Source: an uncultured Lachnospiraceae bacterium
GTDB taxonomy: Bacteria > Bacillota > Clostridia > Lachnospirales > Lachnospiraceae
Assembly (NCBI GenBank): GCA_910587765.1
Contig: CAJUNR010000004.1
Span: 1-64,000 of the forward strand
DNA length: 64,000 nt
Direction: 5' to 3'
Shown: in pieces, positions 41,972 through 51,249 of the stretch
How the letters are laid out: each line of letters starts with the position of its first letter
Numbering within the stretch: position 1 is the first letter of the stretch
The notes under the pieces: generated by a model
What the model was told of the DNA's origin: nothing
The model's input: the letters and a program-made list of their open reading frames with translations, nothing else
Databases searched by the model: none
Position numbers and translations under genes: made by a program

Positions 41972-44900
41972 TAAAAGGAAGAAACGGACGTAAGTATCTG
42001 GCAGCAGGGATGATTATATTGCTTCTGGCGGGTCAGGGAACGGCGCAATGCGGGCCGGTGTATGCCGGCGCCGGGACCGGGGAGGAGACGCAGATAAAGA
42101 CGCCGGAGGAAAGTCGGCAGGCGGCGGAGGAGATGTCCGCCGAAGCGGAAGCGGGACAGCCGGAAGCGACCGTTCCGAAACCGCAGGAAGGCGAAGAAGA
42201 GAAGAAAGAGCCCGGTCCGGAGGAGGAGCTGGAGGAAGAGCCGGAACCGGAAGCGGTCTTTCCGGAATGGACGCTGGAATCGGCAGTCAGCGACGCGGGA
42301 ACTACGGTGATTGATGAGGAACAGAATTACTGTTTCCGGGAATCTCTGACAGTCTGTTTCCGGGTACAGGAGGAAGGTCCGGGCGGTGAAACAGGACCGG
42401 AAGCGCCGGACCTTTCGGGTGGTGAAACAGACCCGGAAGCGCCGGACTTTTCGGAAGACGGAACAGAACCGGAGCTCTCCGGGCAGCCGGTGCTGAAAAG
42501 AGACGGAGCCGTACTTTTCTGCGAGGACGGATATTATAAAGATATCCTGTATGAGAGCGGAAGCTACGTCTATACGATGGAAGCGCCGGACGGAAGCGTG
42601 GACGGGGAAACGGTGACGATTGCCGCAAAGAAGGTGTGCGCGCCTCCGCGGCTGGCCGTCCGTTATCTTTCCGAGCCTGCGGCTCTCGGGGGAACCCTGT
42701 ATTTCAGAGAAGATCCGCAGGCGGTGCTCTGCGCGGACGCACCTGCGGGAATCAGGAAGATGGAATATGAAGGGGAGGAAGGGATTTTCCGGACGCTGGA
42801 GGATTTTGAAACAGAGTCTTTCTGTGTCTACGGGGAAAATGCTTCCGCCGAGGCTGTGCTGGGGGAAACCGAGGCGTTTCGGGAGCTTCTGACCGATATG
42901 AGGGACGGCAGCTACAGATGGAATTTCCGGGTGACGGACGTGCTTGGAGGGACTGCGGAGGAAGAACTGGAGTTCGCGGTCGACAGGACCGCTCCGGACA
43001 CGGAAGTGTTCGTCTCGTACCATTCGGACGGGAGCGGTGCGGACGGCCTGACGGATACCAGAATTGTGGAGTTGGCGGGGAGATTTCTGGACCGTCTGTT
43101 TGGAAAGAGCCGGATCGATTTTGAACTGTATGTGCGGGACCAGGCGGGCGCTTCCGGGGAAGGGTACGAACCTTCCGGGATCGATCAGGAAGATTTGTTG
43201 AAACAGATAAAAACGGCGGACGGACAGGCGACGATCCGCAATCTCCGGGTGGTTTCGCAGAAACTGGCGTCCTTTTCCCATGAAGGGGTCTGGAGAGAAG
43301 GGTATGTGCAGATAGCGGGAAGCATGGTTCTGCCCGCGGACGAAAGTCCGGATTCCAGGGAGCGTCTGTGCATCGGAAGACTGAAGGACCTGGCCGGCAA
43401 TACGACAGAGGAGACAGCGGCGGAGGATTTCACCGGAACGACGATTCTGTATTTTGACCGGACGTGTCCGAAGCTTTGCGCGGATTACGGGAGCGCAGCG
43501 GTGGATGAGGAACGGCGGAGCGTGTTTTACCGGGAGGCGCGGACTGTCCGTCTGATACTAACGGAAGAAAATTACGATGCGTATGTGGACGAGAACGGGG
43601 AGCCGGTGTCGCCGGTGCTCCGTGTGGAGGGAACGGCGGATACGGAGGTCGTTCCGGGAGAATGGCAGGCGGACGGTCCGGTCAGATGCACGGAATTTTC
43701 TCTGCCCGCCGGGGAGGAAGCAGAGACGGAGTACCGGTTTACGGTGGAGTACCGGGACGGTTCCGGGAATCCGCTGACCGGGGACGATTCCTGCGGACTG
43801 GAAGCGGCGGATGGCCGCTGTACGGGATACGTTCTCGTGGTGGATACCAGAGCCCCGAGGCTGACGGCATTTTCCGTCGACGGAACGCCGGCGGGGGAAC
43901 TCGAGGGCGCGCCGCTGTTTCGGAACAGGGAGGGCGCGGATGTGACCGTCTCTTTCTCCATCGACGACCATGCGGAATACTGGGATCCGGCCAGGGTACA
44001 GTTGGCGTTTTTTGACCGGAAGACCGGAAAAGAGACGGAGCGGGTAAGCGGAAGCGAGATGCACTGGGAGAACAGCGGGCGCAGCCACCGCGCGTCCTGT
44101 GCCTTCGACGGAGAAGCGGGCGGGGGAACGCACTGCTACGAGGCGAGACTTTCCTATGAGGACTGCGCGGGCAACCGTCTGGCGGGCGGGGGTTCTTTGG
44201 AGGAAGAACTGCCCCAGGGAGTCTACCAGAGCAGAGAGTTCTGGCTGGATCACGAAGCGCCTGAAGTAACGGTTTCCTACGGGGAAGCCGCCCGGCTGGT
44301 CCGGGACGGGCAGCCGCTTCCTTCCCTGGATCGGACAGCGCAGGCTCCGGCGACCGGTTACACGGCGTATTACCGGGAGGAGATCAAGGTGCGCCTGTCG
44401 GTGAGGGATACCGGCACGGAGCCGGTGCACGGGGGCGCAGAGCCGAAAGGATTTTATGTGGAAGCGGTTGAGGAGGACCGGGGAAGGTTCCGGCCGGCGG
44501 TGGAGTGGAGCAGGAAAGGAACGCTCTATGAAGGAAGCTTTACGCTTTCCGAGGAGGGGCGGTACCGTATCTGCGTGTCCTGTGAAGACCCGGCGGGAAA
44601 TGTCATGAAGGCGGAGCAGGCGGAAGGAAGCAGGTGGGAGACCGCGGTCAACGAAGAGGGAAAGTATGAAAGCGTACTGCTCGTCCTGGACCGGACGGCG
44701 CCGCAGATCCGCATATCGTATACCGATACGCGGAAACAGGAAAAAACAGACGGCTCTGTATACGGGGAGGACGGCAGCCGGTATGAATGCGGACCGGTTT
44801 ATCTGAAACTGGAGGTGGAGGAGCAGAATTTCCGTCTTCACGAGCTGAAACGGGCGCTGACGGAAACCAGGATCACCGATCTGACAGGGAAGCCGGCGGC

Positions 44901-47460
44901 GGACGGCGGCTGGCAGCGGTATCTTGAGCAGATGGATGACGCGAAGACCGGGAGCGGTACCTTTGTCTTTTACCTGCCTTTGCTGGAGGAGGCCGTCTAT
45001 GAGATTGCGGTCGGATGCGGGGATCTGGCGGGAAACCGGACGTCTGCGGGGACGGAACGGATCGCGGTGGACGGGACGGCGCCGGAGCTGAAGCTGTCCT
45101 GCACGGTAGAAAAATCCGGCTTTATGGATGCGGTTCGTTATCGTGATCTCAAATACCTGTTCGCGGACAGCCGGGTGACCGTGACGGCGGAAGCGTCGGA
45201 TACCGTATCCGGTATCCGCACGGTCCGGTGGATGCTGAGGGAAGCAGACGGCTCGACTGCGGAAAAAACGGAATCTTATGAGCCGGCCGCAGGCAGGAGC
45301 TGTACGTTTTCGGTTCCGTCCGACGGAGCGGACTATAAAGGCACTGTGTCGGTGGAGGTCTGCGACTGGTCCGGCAATCATACCGTCCGCGAATGGGAAC
45401 AGATTACGGAGAGCGCCGGGAAGCATGCGGAGGTATGCCGGGCGCTGATCGAGACGGATACCGAACCGGGGAGAACGGTCGGGGATGTGGACTATTATAA
45501 TACGGATGTGAGATTCCGGCTGCTGATAGAGGAACCTTACTGCGGCCTTCGCCGGGTGTCGTGCCGGGGCGGTTCTACGATCGACTTTGTCAAAGATTAC
45601 GCGGAGCATGCGGGAGGAAGAGAAGGCCCTCAGTATGAATTTGCGGAGGAACTGGTATTGGAAGCTGCCGGCAACAATGTGAATGAGGTGCCGGTAACGG
45701 TGGAATATCTGGATAACGCCGGGCATTCGGGGCGGCTGGAACGGTTCTATCACATTGATGCGACGCCTCCGGTCGTGGAGGTTGCGTATGATGAGAACCG
45801 TCCGTCCGCGGGCGGTCTGTACAACCAGAGCCGTACGGCCGCCGTTACGATACGGGAGCGCAATCTCAATCCGGGGGATGTGGAGTTTCGGATCACCAGC
45901 ACGGAAGGATGCATGCCTTTGATCGGGGAATGGGAGACTTCCGGTACGGGAGACGATACGATTCATACGTGCCACGTTCTTTTTGAGGAGGACAGCGATT
46001 ATACGTTTGCGGTGTCCTGCATGGATCTGGCGGGCAACCGGGCAGAATACGGGCGGGAGGATGCCTTTACGATCGACCGGACCGCGCCTGTACTGACCGT
46101 GAACTACGATCATCGGCAAAGCGGCCTTCAGGATTACTACGCACAAAGCCGCAGGGCGGTCATTGACATTCTCGAACATCACTTTGACGCCTCCTTGGTC
46201 AATGTGGCGGTGGGGACGGAGAGCGGTATGCAGGATGCGCTTCTGTCAGGCTGGAGCCGAAACGGCGATCATCATACGGCCGAGGTGTTCTTCGCGTCGG
46301 ACGGGGCGTACACGCTTGAGATTACAGGCACGGACCTGGCCGAAAACGAGATGGAAGCATACGGCACGGAGCGCTTTGTCATTGATCAGACCGCGCCGGA
46401 ACTTGTAATATCCGGAGTCGGCCACCGGTCCGCGAACAGCGGAGCGCTCACGCCGGAGATTCGCTGCAGCGACGCGAACTATCAGTCGGATTCCCTGACG
46501 GTGTTTTTGGAAGGACACCATCACGGAGTCATAGCTCCGGCAGGAACCAGGATCCGGACAGAGGACGGCGAAATTTTCCGGATGGAGGATTTTGCGTATG
46601 AGCCGGAGGAGGACGACCTGTACCGGCTGACGGTTCTTGCGCGCGACCTGGCGGGTAATGAAAGCCGGGAGGAAGTGATGTTCTCCGTCAACCGTTTCGG
46701 GTCCGTCTACACGCTGGAAGACAGGATCGAACTTCTGGCCGGCAGGAGAGGAAGCTATTACACCAGAACCGGGCCGGATATGGTCGTGACGGAAACCAAT
46801 GTGGACACTCTGGAGTTTCGGGAGGTCACCTGCAGTCTGAACGGAAAACTGAAAGTGCTGAAAGAAGGGACGGATTATACGGTTGAGACAAGCGGAACGG
46901 AAGAAAGCTGGAAGCAGTACGTGTACCGGATTCCCGGGCGAAATTTTGAAAGAGAGGGCGCCTATGCTCTGACGATCTATTCGGAAGACCGGGCGGAGAA
47001 TGCTTCCGACAACCATACGAAGGGAAAGCGGCTTGAATTTGTGGTGGACCGGACCGGCCCCAGCATTCTGCTCTCCGGACTGGAGGACGGAGGAAGGTAC
47101 AGAGAACGCAGCAGGGAGGTGACGCTGGACGTTCAGGACAATGTGAAGACCGCGGAGGTGAAGGTGTCCGTCAACGGCGTGGTCTCCACCTATTCTGCCT
47201 CGGAGCTCGAAAAACAGGAGGGGAGAATCACGCTGATGGTCGGAGGCGGCAACCAGTGGCAGAGCATCGGCGTGACGGCCCGCGACGCGGCGGGCAACCG
47301 TCAGGAACTGAAGAAGCGGAGTTTTCTGATCACGCCCAATGTGCTGATACAGTTTTTTATGAATAAAAAGCTGTTTTACGGTTCTATGGGAGGACTGGCG
47401 CTTGCCTGGGCGGGCGTCTGGCGGCTTGTCTTCCGAAGAAGGCGGCCGCGCGTGAAATAG
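41968..47460 (+). CDS. Giant exported, membrane-anchored Ig-like repeat protein (1830 aa)
   Basis: A signal peptide lies at about 8-32, followed by a Glu/Pro-rich region (about 35-95). The bulk is a chain of Ig-like modules of 100-190 residues. Ten linkers of the form [VIFL]-D-x-T-[AGPC]-P occur (for example VDRTAPDTEVFVSY, LDRTAPQIRISY, IDATPPVVEVAY, IDRTAPVLTVNYD, VDRTGPSILLSG), most modules ending in D-x-AGN. Near the end a TM helix (about 1805-1822, GSMGGLALAWAGVWRLVF) and the basic tail RRRRPRVK anchor it. It should extend from the cell surface as a stalk or adhesin. Last gene of the locus; co-expressed with the kinase and phosphatase. A prepilin-type leader is not evident. Confidence 0.85.
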   Translation: MIKGRNGRKYLAAGMIILLLAGQGTAQCGPVYAGAGTGEETQIKTPEESRQAAEEMSAEAEAGQPEATVPKPQEGEEEKKEPGPEEELEEEPEPEAVFPEWTLESAVSDAGTTVIDEEQNYCFRESLTVCFRVQEEGPGGETGPEAPDLSGGETDPEAPDFSEDGTEPELSGQPVLKRDGAVLFCEDGYYKDILYESGSYVYTMEAPDGSVDGETVTIAAKKVCAPPRLAVRYLSEPAALGGTLYFREDPQAVLCADAPAGIRKMEYEGEEGIFRTLEDFETESFCVYGENASAEAVLGETEAFRELLTDMRDGSYRWNFRVTDVLGGTAEEELEFAVDRTAPDTEVFVSYHSDGSGADGLTDTRIVELAGRFLDRLFGKSRIDFELYVRDQAGASGEGYEPSGIDQEDLLKQIKTADGQATIRNLRVVSQKLASFSHEGVWREGYVQIAGSMVLPADESPDSRERLCIGRLKDLAGNTTEETAAEDFTGTTILYFDRTCPKLCADYGSAAVDEERRSVFYREARTVRLILTEENYDAYVDENGEPVSPVLRVEGTADTEVVPGEWQADGPVRCTEFSLPAGEEAETEYRFTVEYRDGSGNPLTGDDSCGLEAADGRCTGYVLVVDTRAPRLTAFSVDGTPAGELEGAPLFRNREGADVTVSFSIDDHAEYWDPARVQLAFFDRKTGKETERVSGSEMHWENSGRSHRASCAFDGEAGGGTHCYEARLSYEDCAGNRLAGGGSLEEELPQGVYQSREFWLDHEAPEVTVSYGEAARLVRDGQPLPSLDRTAQAPATGYTAYYREEIKVRLSVRDTGTEPVHGGAEPKGFYVEAVEEDRGRFRPAVEWSRKGTLYEGSFTLSEEGRYRICVSCEDPAGNVMKAEQAEGSRWETAVNEEGKYESVLLVLDRTAPQIRISYTDTRKQEKTDGSVYGEDGSRYECGPVYLKLEVEEQNFRLHELKRALTETRITDLTGKPAADGGWQRYLEQMDDAKTGSGTFVFYLPLLEEAVYEIAVGCGDLAGNRTSAGTERIAVDGTAPELKLSCTVEKSGFMDAVRYRDLKYLFADSRVTVTAEASDTVSGIRTVRWMLREADGSTAEKTESYEPAAGRSCTFSVPSDGADYKGTVSVEVCDWSGNHTVREWEQITESAGKHAEVCRALIETDTEPGRTVGDVDYYNTDVRFRLLIEEPYCGLRRVSCRGGSTIDFVKDYAEHAGGREGPQYEFAEELVLEAAGNNVNEVPVTVEYLDNAGHSGRLERFYHIDATPPVVEVAYDENRPSAGGLYNQSRTAAVTIRERNLNPGDVEFRITSTEGCMPLIGEWETSGTGDDTIHTCHVLFEEDSDYTFAVSCMDLAGNRAEYGREDAFTIDRTAPVLTVNYDHRQSGLQDYYAQSRRAVIDILEHHFDASLVNVAVGTESGMQDALLSGWSRNGDHHTAEVFFASDGAYTLEITGTDLAENEMEAYGTERFVIDQTAPELVISGVGHRSANSGALTPEIRCSDANYQSDSLTVFLEGHHHGVIAPAGTRIRTEDGEIFRMEDFAYEPEEDDLYRLTVLARDLAGNESREEVMFSVNRFGSVYTLEDRIELLAGRRGSYYTRTGPDMVVTETNVDTLEFREVTCSLNGKLKVLKEGTDYTVETSGTEESWKQYVYRIPGRNFEREGAYALTIYSEDRAENASDNHTKGKRLEFVVDRTGPSILLSGLEDGGRYRERSREVTLDVQDNVKTAEVKVSVNGVVSTYSASELEKQEGRITLMVGGGNQWQSIGVTARDAAGNRQELKKRSFLITPNVLIQFFMNKKLFYGSMGGLALAWAGVWRLVFRRRRPRVK

Positions 47461-47463
47461 CCA

Positions 47464-47519
47464 TTGCTTTTTCGTCCCTGTCAGTATTATAATATCTAAA
47501 GGCGCAGACTTTCTGCGCC
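47464..47519 (+). promoter_or_regulatory. Promoter and leader hairpin of rimO
   Basis: TTGCTT (47464-47469), 18-base spacer, TATAAT (47488-47493). A stem GGCGCAGA-CTT-TCTGCGCC (47501-47519) follows at the 5' end of the transcript, before GAAAAGGAG. A short 5' stem of this type usually stabilises the mRNA. Confidence 0.6.
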
Positions 47520-47541
47520 GGAAAAGGAGACTGCATCATCT

Positions 47542-48882
47542 ATGATGAAAATACTGTTTGTATCCCTTGGCTGTGATAAGAATCTGGTGGATTCGGAGGT
47601 CATGCTTGGCATTCTGGCAGAGAAGGGCTACGCTTTTACGGACGACGAGGCGGAGGCGGACATTATCATTGTGAATACGTGCTGCTTTATCGGCGACGCC
47701 AAGGAGGAGAGCGTCAACACGCTTCTTCAGATGGCGGAGTACAAAAAAGAGGGCAGATTAAAGGCGCTGATCGCGGCCGGATGTCTGGCGCAGAGGTACC
47801 GCCGGGAGATTATGGAGGAGATTCCGGAGGTCGACGCGGTTGTGGGAACGACGGGTTACGACCAGATTGCGGAGCTTCTGGAGCAGGCTCTGGCAGGGGA
47901 GCATAAGCTGCTGTGCGAAGAGACCGACCGGCTGGTTCTGACGGATGCGAAGCGGATTCTCACGACCGGAGGGCATTACGCCCATCTGAAGATTGCGGAA
48001 GGGTGTGACCGGCACTGCACGTACTGCATCATTCCCAGACTGCGGGGCGCGTATCGGAGCGTGCCGATGGAACGCCTTCTGAGAGAGGCGGAGGAGCTTG
48101 CCGGACAGGGAGTGAAGGAACTGATCCTGGTGGCTCAGGAGACGACTCTGTACGGTACCGATCTCTACGGAGAGAAATCGCTTCATGTACTGCTGAAAAA
48201 GCTGTGCCGGATTCGCGGGCTGCGCTGGATTCGGATACAGTACTGCTATCCGGAGGAGATTTATGAGGAGCTGGTGCAGACGATTCGGGAGGAGCCGAAG
48301 ATCTGCCATTATCTGGATCTGCCCATCCAGCACGCCTCGGACCGCGTTTTGAAGCGGATGGGGAGAAGGACGAATCAGGCGGATCTGCGCCGGATTGTCG
48401 AAGGGCTTCGCCGGGAGATACCGGACATCTGTCTGCGCACGACGCTGATCAGCGGTTTTCCGGGAGAGACAGAGGAGGATCACGAGGAGCTGCTGCGGTT
48501 TGTGGACGAGATGGAATTTGACCGTCTGGGCGTGTTTGCCTACTCGCCGGAGGAGGACACGCCGGCGGCGTCCATGGCGGATCAGATTCCGGATGAAGTC
48601 AAAGAGGCGCGCAGAAATGAACTTATGGAGCTTCAGCAGGAGATCTCATTTGAGAAGGCGGAGGCGATGGTCGGCCGGGAACTCTGGTGCATGGTGGAAG
48701 GCAGGGTCGTGGACGAGCAGGCGTATGTAGCCAGGACCTACATGGACGCGCCGGGGGTGGACGGTTATCTTTTCATCCAGACGGCGGCGGAACTGATGTC
48801 CGGAGACTTCGTGAACGTACATGTGACCGGAGCCGATGAATATGATCTGATAGGAGAAATTGCCGATGAATTTACCGAATAA
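47542..48882 (+). CDS. rimO: Ribosomal protein S12 methylthiotransferase
   Basis: 446 residues. RimO adds a methylthio group to the conserved Asp of ribosomal protein S12. The N-terminal MTTase domain has its cluster cysteines in SLGCDKN (Cys near 11), NTCCF and AAGCLAQR. The radical SAM triad is CDRHCTYC (near 155-162), and the C-terminal TRAM domain carries YVARTYMDAPGVDGY, where the family has DAPEVDG. The KNLVDSE motif after the first Cys separates RimO from MiaB. ATG 47542 or 47545 follows AAAGGAG. First gene of a three-gene operon with pgsA and cinA. Confidence 0.95.
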   Translation: MMKILFVSLGCDKNLVDSEVMLGILAEKGYAFTDDEAEADIIIVNTCCFIGDAKEESVNTLLQMAEYKKEGRLKALIAAGCLAQRYRREIMEEIPEVDAVVGTTGYDQIAELLEQALAGEHKLLCEETDRLVLTDAKRILTTGGHYAHLKIAEGCDRHCTYCIIPRLRGAYRSVPMERLLREAEELAGQGVKELILVAQETTLYGTDLYGEKSLHVLLKKLCRIRGLRWIRIQYCYPEEIYEELVQTIREEPKICHYLDLPIQHASDRVLKRMGRRTNQADLRRIVEGLRREIPDICLRTTLISGFPGETEEDHEELLRFVDEMEFDRLGVFAYSPEEDTPAASMADQIPDEVKEARRNELMELQQEISFEKAEAMVGRELWCMVEGRVVDEQAYVARTYMDAPGVDGYLFIQTAAELMSGDFVNVHVTGADEYDLIGEIADEFTE

Positions 48883-49408
48883 ACTGACCGTACTGCGCGT
48901 ATTCATGATTCCCTTTTTTGTCTGGTTCACGCTGGTGGATCTGGTTCCCGGGTACAGCCGGTACCTTGCGGTCCTGATTTTCATCGCGGCGAGCCTGACG
49001 GATTTTCTGGACGGGAAGATTGCGAGAAAATATAACCTGGTGACCAATTTCGGAAAGTTTATGGATCCGCTGGCAGACAAGCTGCTCGTCTGCGCGGCGC
49101 TGATCTGTCTGGTGGCGGAGAGGCTTCTTCCCGCATGGATGGCGATTGTCATCATCAGCAGAGAATTTATCATCAGCGGCTTTCGCCTGGTAGCTTCGGA
49201 CAACGGCGTTGTGATCGCGGCCAGCTACTGGGGGAAGTTTAAGACCACGTTCCAGATGCTGATGATTATTGTACTGCTTCTGGAGCCGGAAGGAACACTC
49301 GGCCTGATCGGTCAGATTCTGACCTGGGCTGCCCTGATTCTGACGGTTGTGTCGCTGGTTGATTATCTGATAAAAAACAAGCATGTGATTCTGGAGGGAA
49401 ACATTTAG
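48866..49408 (+). CDS. pgsA: CDP-diacylglycerol-glycerol-3-phosphate phosphatidyltransferase
   Basis: 180 residues with four to six membrane helices. The CDP-alcohol phosphotransferase signature D-G-x2-A-R-x8-G-x3-D-x3-D is complete: LDGKIARKYNLVTNFG then KFMDPLADK (about 50-75). It makes phosphatidylglycerol-phosphate, precursor of phosphatidylglycerol and of the cardiolipin made by cls elsewhere in this window. The start at 48866 follows AGGAGAAAT and lies inside the end of rimO. Confidence 0.94.
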   Translation: MNLPNKLTVLRVFMIPFFVWFTLVDLVPGYSRYLAVLIFIAASLTDFLDGKIARKYNLVTNFGKFMDPLADKLLVCAALICLVAERLLPAWMAIVIISREFIISGFRLVASDNGVVIAASYWGKFKTTFQMLMIIVLLLEPEGTLGLIGQILTWAALILTVVSLVDYLIKNKHVILEGNI

Positions 49409-49410
49409 AG

Positions 49411-50157
49411 ATGGAAAAGGAAGTACAGAGCTGTTCTTATTCAAAGACTGTGAAAATATGCGGGATGCAGGAGGAGGAAGTGAGGGAGAAGATTCATGAT
49501 CTTCTGACGGCGGAAGAGAAGCTGGTCTTCATGTTCACTTCCACCCCCGGAGAGGTGGACATCTGTGTACGGGCCCAGGCGGAGCAGGAAGATGAGGCGA
49601 AGGGCCGGGTGAAGAGAATGGTCCGGGAGCTGAAAATCCGGCTGGGAAGCTGTATCTTTACGACAAATTCCAAAGTCACCCTGGCGGAGACGATTGTTCA
49701 GCTTCTGAAAGAGCAGGGGATGACGATCACAACGGTGGAATCCTGCACGGGAGGTATGGTCAGCGCGAGGCTGACGGATGTGGCGGGCGTCTCCGAGGTG
49801 TTTAAGCAGGGCTTTGTCACCTATTCCAACAAGGCCAAGAGAAAGCTCATCGGCGTGAAGAAGATGACTCTGAAAAAATATACGGCGGTCAGCGCCCAGA
49901 CCGCGTGGGAGATGGCCCGGGGCGGAGCGGTTCTGACCGACGCGGACGTCTGTATCAGCGTCACCGGCTATGCGGGGCCGGAGAGCGGAGAGGACGGGCA
50001 GCCGGCCGGACTGGTCTACATCGGCTGCAATGTGAAGGGCAGAATCGAAGTGCAGGAGTTTCATTTCAGCGGCGACCGGAGAACGATCCGGGAGCTGGCG
50101 ACGGTTCATGCGCTGACTCTGCTCAGAAAATGTATCCTTGAGAATTATCAGCTCTGA
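49411..50157 (+). CDS. CinA-family nicotinamide-nucleotide amidohydrolase lacking the MoCF-like domain
   Basis: 248 residues. The C-terminal amidohydrolase domain is complete (TVESCTGGMVSARLTDVAGV near 109-128; QGFVTYSNKAKRKLIGV; VCISVTGYAGPESGEDGQPAG near 177-197), with the catalytic Ser/Lys/Tyr region. It deamidates nicotinamide mononucleotide in pyridine salvage. Residues 1-85 (VKICGMQEEEVREKIHDLL, then GEVDICVRAQAEQEDEAKGR) look like the middle KH-like domain of full CinA. The large N-terminal MoCF-like pyrophosphatase domain is missing, so the protein is about 60 percent of the full length. Two bases after pgsA; rimO-pgsA-cinA is a familiar order, but recA does not follow as it often does. 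Confidence 0.88.
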   Translation: MEKEVQSCSYSKTVKICGMQEEEVREKIHDLLTAEEKLVFMFTSTPGEVDICVRAQAEQEDEAKGRVKRMVRELKIRLGSCIFTTNSKVTLAETIVQLLKEQGMTITTVESCTGGMVSARLTDVAGVSEVFKQGFVTYSNKAKRKLIGVKKMTLKKYTAVSAQTAWEMARGGAVLTDADVCISVTGYAGPESGEDGQPAGLVYIGCNVKGRIEVQEFHFSGDRRTIRELATVHALTLLRKCILENYQL

Positions 50158-50189
50158 CAGCCGGCAGAGCAATGGGAGGCGTACGCAAA

Positions 50190-50678
50190 ATGAGATATCA
50201 CAATATTACCAAGGCGGATATGCTCAACGGGGACGGGCTTCGCGTGGTGCTCTGGCTGGCCGGATGCGCTCATCACTGCAGAAACTGTCAGAATCCCATC
50301 ACCTGGGATCCGCAGGGCGGCCTTCCCTTTGACGAGGCGGCCCGGGAGGAGCTTTTTGAAGAGCTGGAGAAAGACTATATCAGCGGAGTGACGTTCAGCG
50401 GAGGCGATCCGCTGTATATGGATACGAGGGAGGAGCTTCTGGGGCTGATTCGGGAGATCAAGGAACGGTATCCCGGGAAAACGATCTGGCTGTACACCGG
50501 ATATCTGTGGGAAGAAATCCGCCGGCTGGATCTGATTCCGTATCTCGACGTGCTCGTGGACGGGCGGTTTGTGGAGGAACTCAAAGATAATAATCTTCCC
50601 TGGAGAGGCAGTTCCAATCAGAGGGTGATCGATGTGCAGACAACGCTGTCTCTGGGAAAGACCGTGTTGTACATATGA
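50190..50678 (+). CDS. nrdG: Anaerobic ribonucleotide reductase activating protein
   Basis: 162 residues, radical SAM enzyme. Cysteines 26, 30 and 33 form the CX3CX2C motif in [14 protein letters not shown] that holds the 4Fe-4S cluster; [15 protein letters not shown] near 72-86 follows the family. It makes the glycyl radical on NrdD. NrdD is not adjacent, so it must be encoded elsewhere. The start at ATG 50190 is preferred to 50172 because the family begins with [20 protein letters not shown] precedes it. Confidence 0.93.
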   Translation: MRYHNITKADMLNGDGLRVVLWLAGCAHHCRNCQNPITWDPQGGLPFDEAAREELFEELEKDYISGVTFSGGDPLYMDTREELLGLIREIKERYPGKTIWLYTGYLWEEIRRLDLIPYLDVLVDGRFVEELKDNNLPWRGSSNQRVIDVQTTLSLGKTVLYI

Positions 50679-50681
50679 AGC

Positions 50682-50707
50682 CGGCGGCCGGCCGCGGCCG
50701 GTCTTTT
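50682..50707 (+). terminator. Possible GC-rich terminator after nrdG
   Basis: The self-complementary run CCGGCCGCGGCCGG (50688-50701) precedes TCTTTTT. A second stem GCCGCCGCAGGGCGGC lies just beyond. Confidence 0.45.
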
Positions 50708-50758
50708 TGCCGCCGCAGGGCGGCGCCTCCGGAAAACAGTGAAGATGGGAGACATGGA

Positions 50759-51193
50759 ATGAAGACAATCAGGATAAAATATTTCTCGGAAGAGATCGAA
50801 CGGCTGACCTATATTGAGGGGAAATCAGACTGGATCGATCTGCGGGCAGCCAAAGAGGTCAGGATGAAGAAGGGGGAATACGCGCTGATCCCTCTGGGGG
50901 TTGCGATGGAGCTTCCCGAAGGATATGAGGCGCATGTGATACCGAGAAGCAGTACTTATAAAAATTTCGGAATCCTTCAGACGAACAGTTGCGGGCTGAT
51001 CGACGAGAGCTACTGTGGGGATCATGACCAGTGGTTTTTTCCGGCGCTGGCCATGAGAGATACGGTTATCCATGTGAATGACCGCATCTGCCAGTTCCGG
51101 ATCATGGAACATCAGCCGAAGATCTGCTTTGAGGAGACCGGGACACTGACCGGAGAAGACAGAGGCGGTTTCGGAAGCACCGGAAGGCAATAG
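50759..51193 (+). CDS. dut: dUTPase-family protein (dUTP diphosphatase)
   Basis: 144 residues, the usual length of the trimeric enzyme. Family motifs are recognisable: IDLRAAKEV (about 26-34), [11 protein letters not shown] (62-72), [13 protein letters not shown] (76-88), [10 protein letters not shown] (104-113) and the C-terminal nucleotide-closing RGGFGSTG (135-142). The active-site Asp of motif 3 is present in [10 protein letters not shown]. It hydrolyses dUTP to dUMP and PPi, keeping uracil out of DNA. ATG 50759 follows GGGAGAC. Near nrdG but separated by a possible terminator. Confidence 0.88.
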   Translation: MKTIRIKYFSEEIERLTYIEGKSDWIDLRAAKEVRMKKGEYALIPLGVAMELPEGYEAHVIPRSSTYKNFGILQTNSCGLIDESYCGDHDQWFFPALAMRDTVIHVNDRICQFRIMEHQPKICFEETGTLTGEDRGGFGSTGRQ

Positions 51194-51249
51194 AAGAGGG
51201 CCGGACAGAGTCCGGGAGGATGTAAAACTGCAGTGGAGGAGAAGAAATT

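Noticed and set aside
43558..46182. An 874-codon open frame on the minus strand inside the giant Ig-like gene
   Set aside because: Composition is rich in Arg and Pro without any domain, and the plus strand has regular D-x-T-A-P linkers; it is a shadow.
38650..47460. A CRISPR array or phage-defence island in the kinase locus
   Set aside because: Repeats there are protein-coding Ig modules; no short direct repeats with spacers and no cas, nuclease or restriction genes are present.
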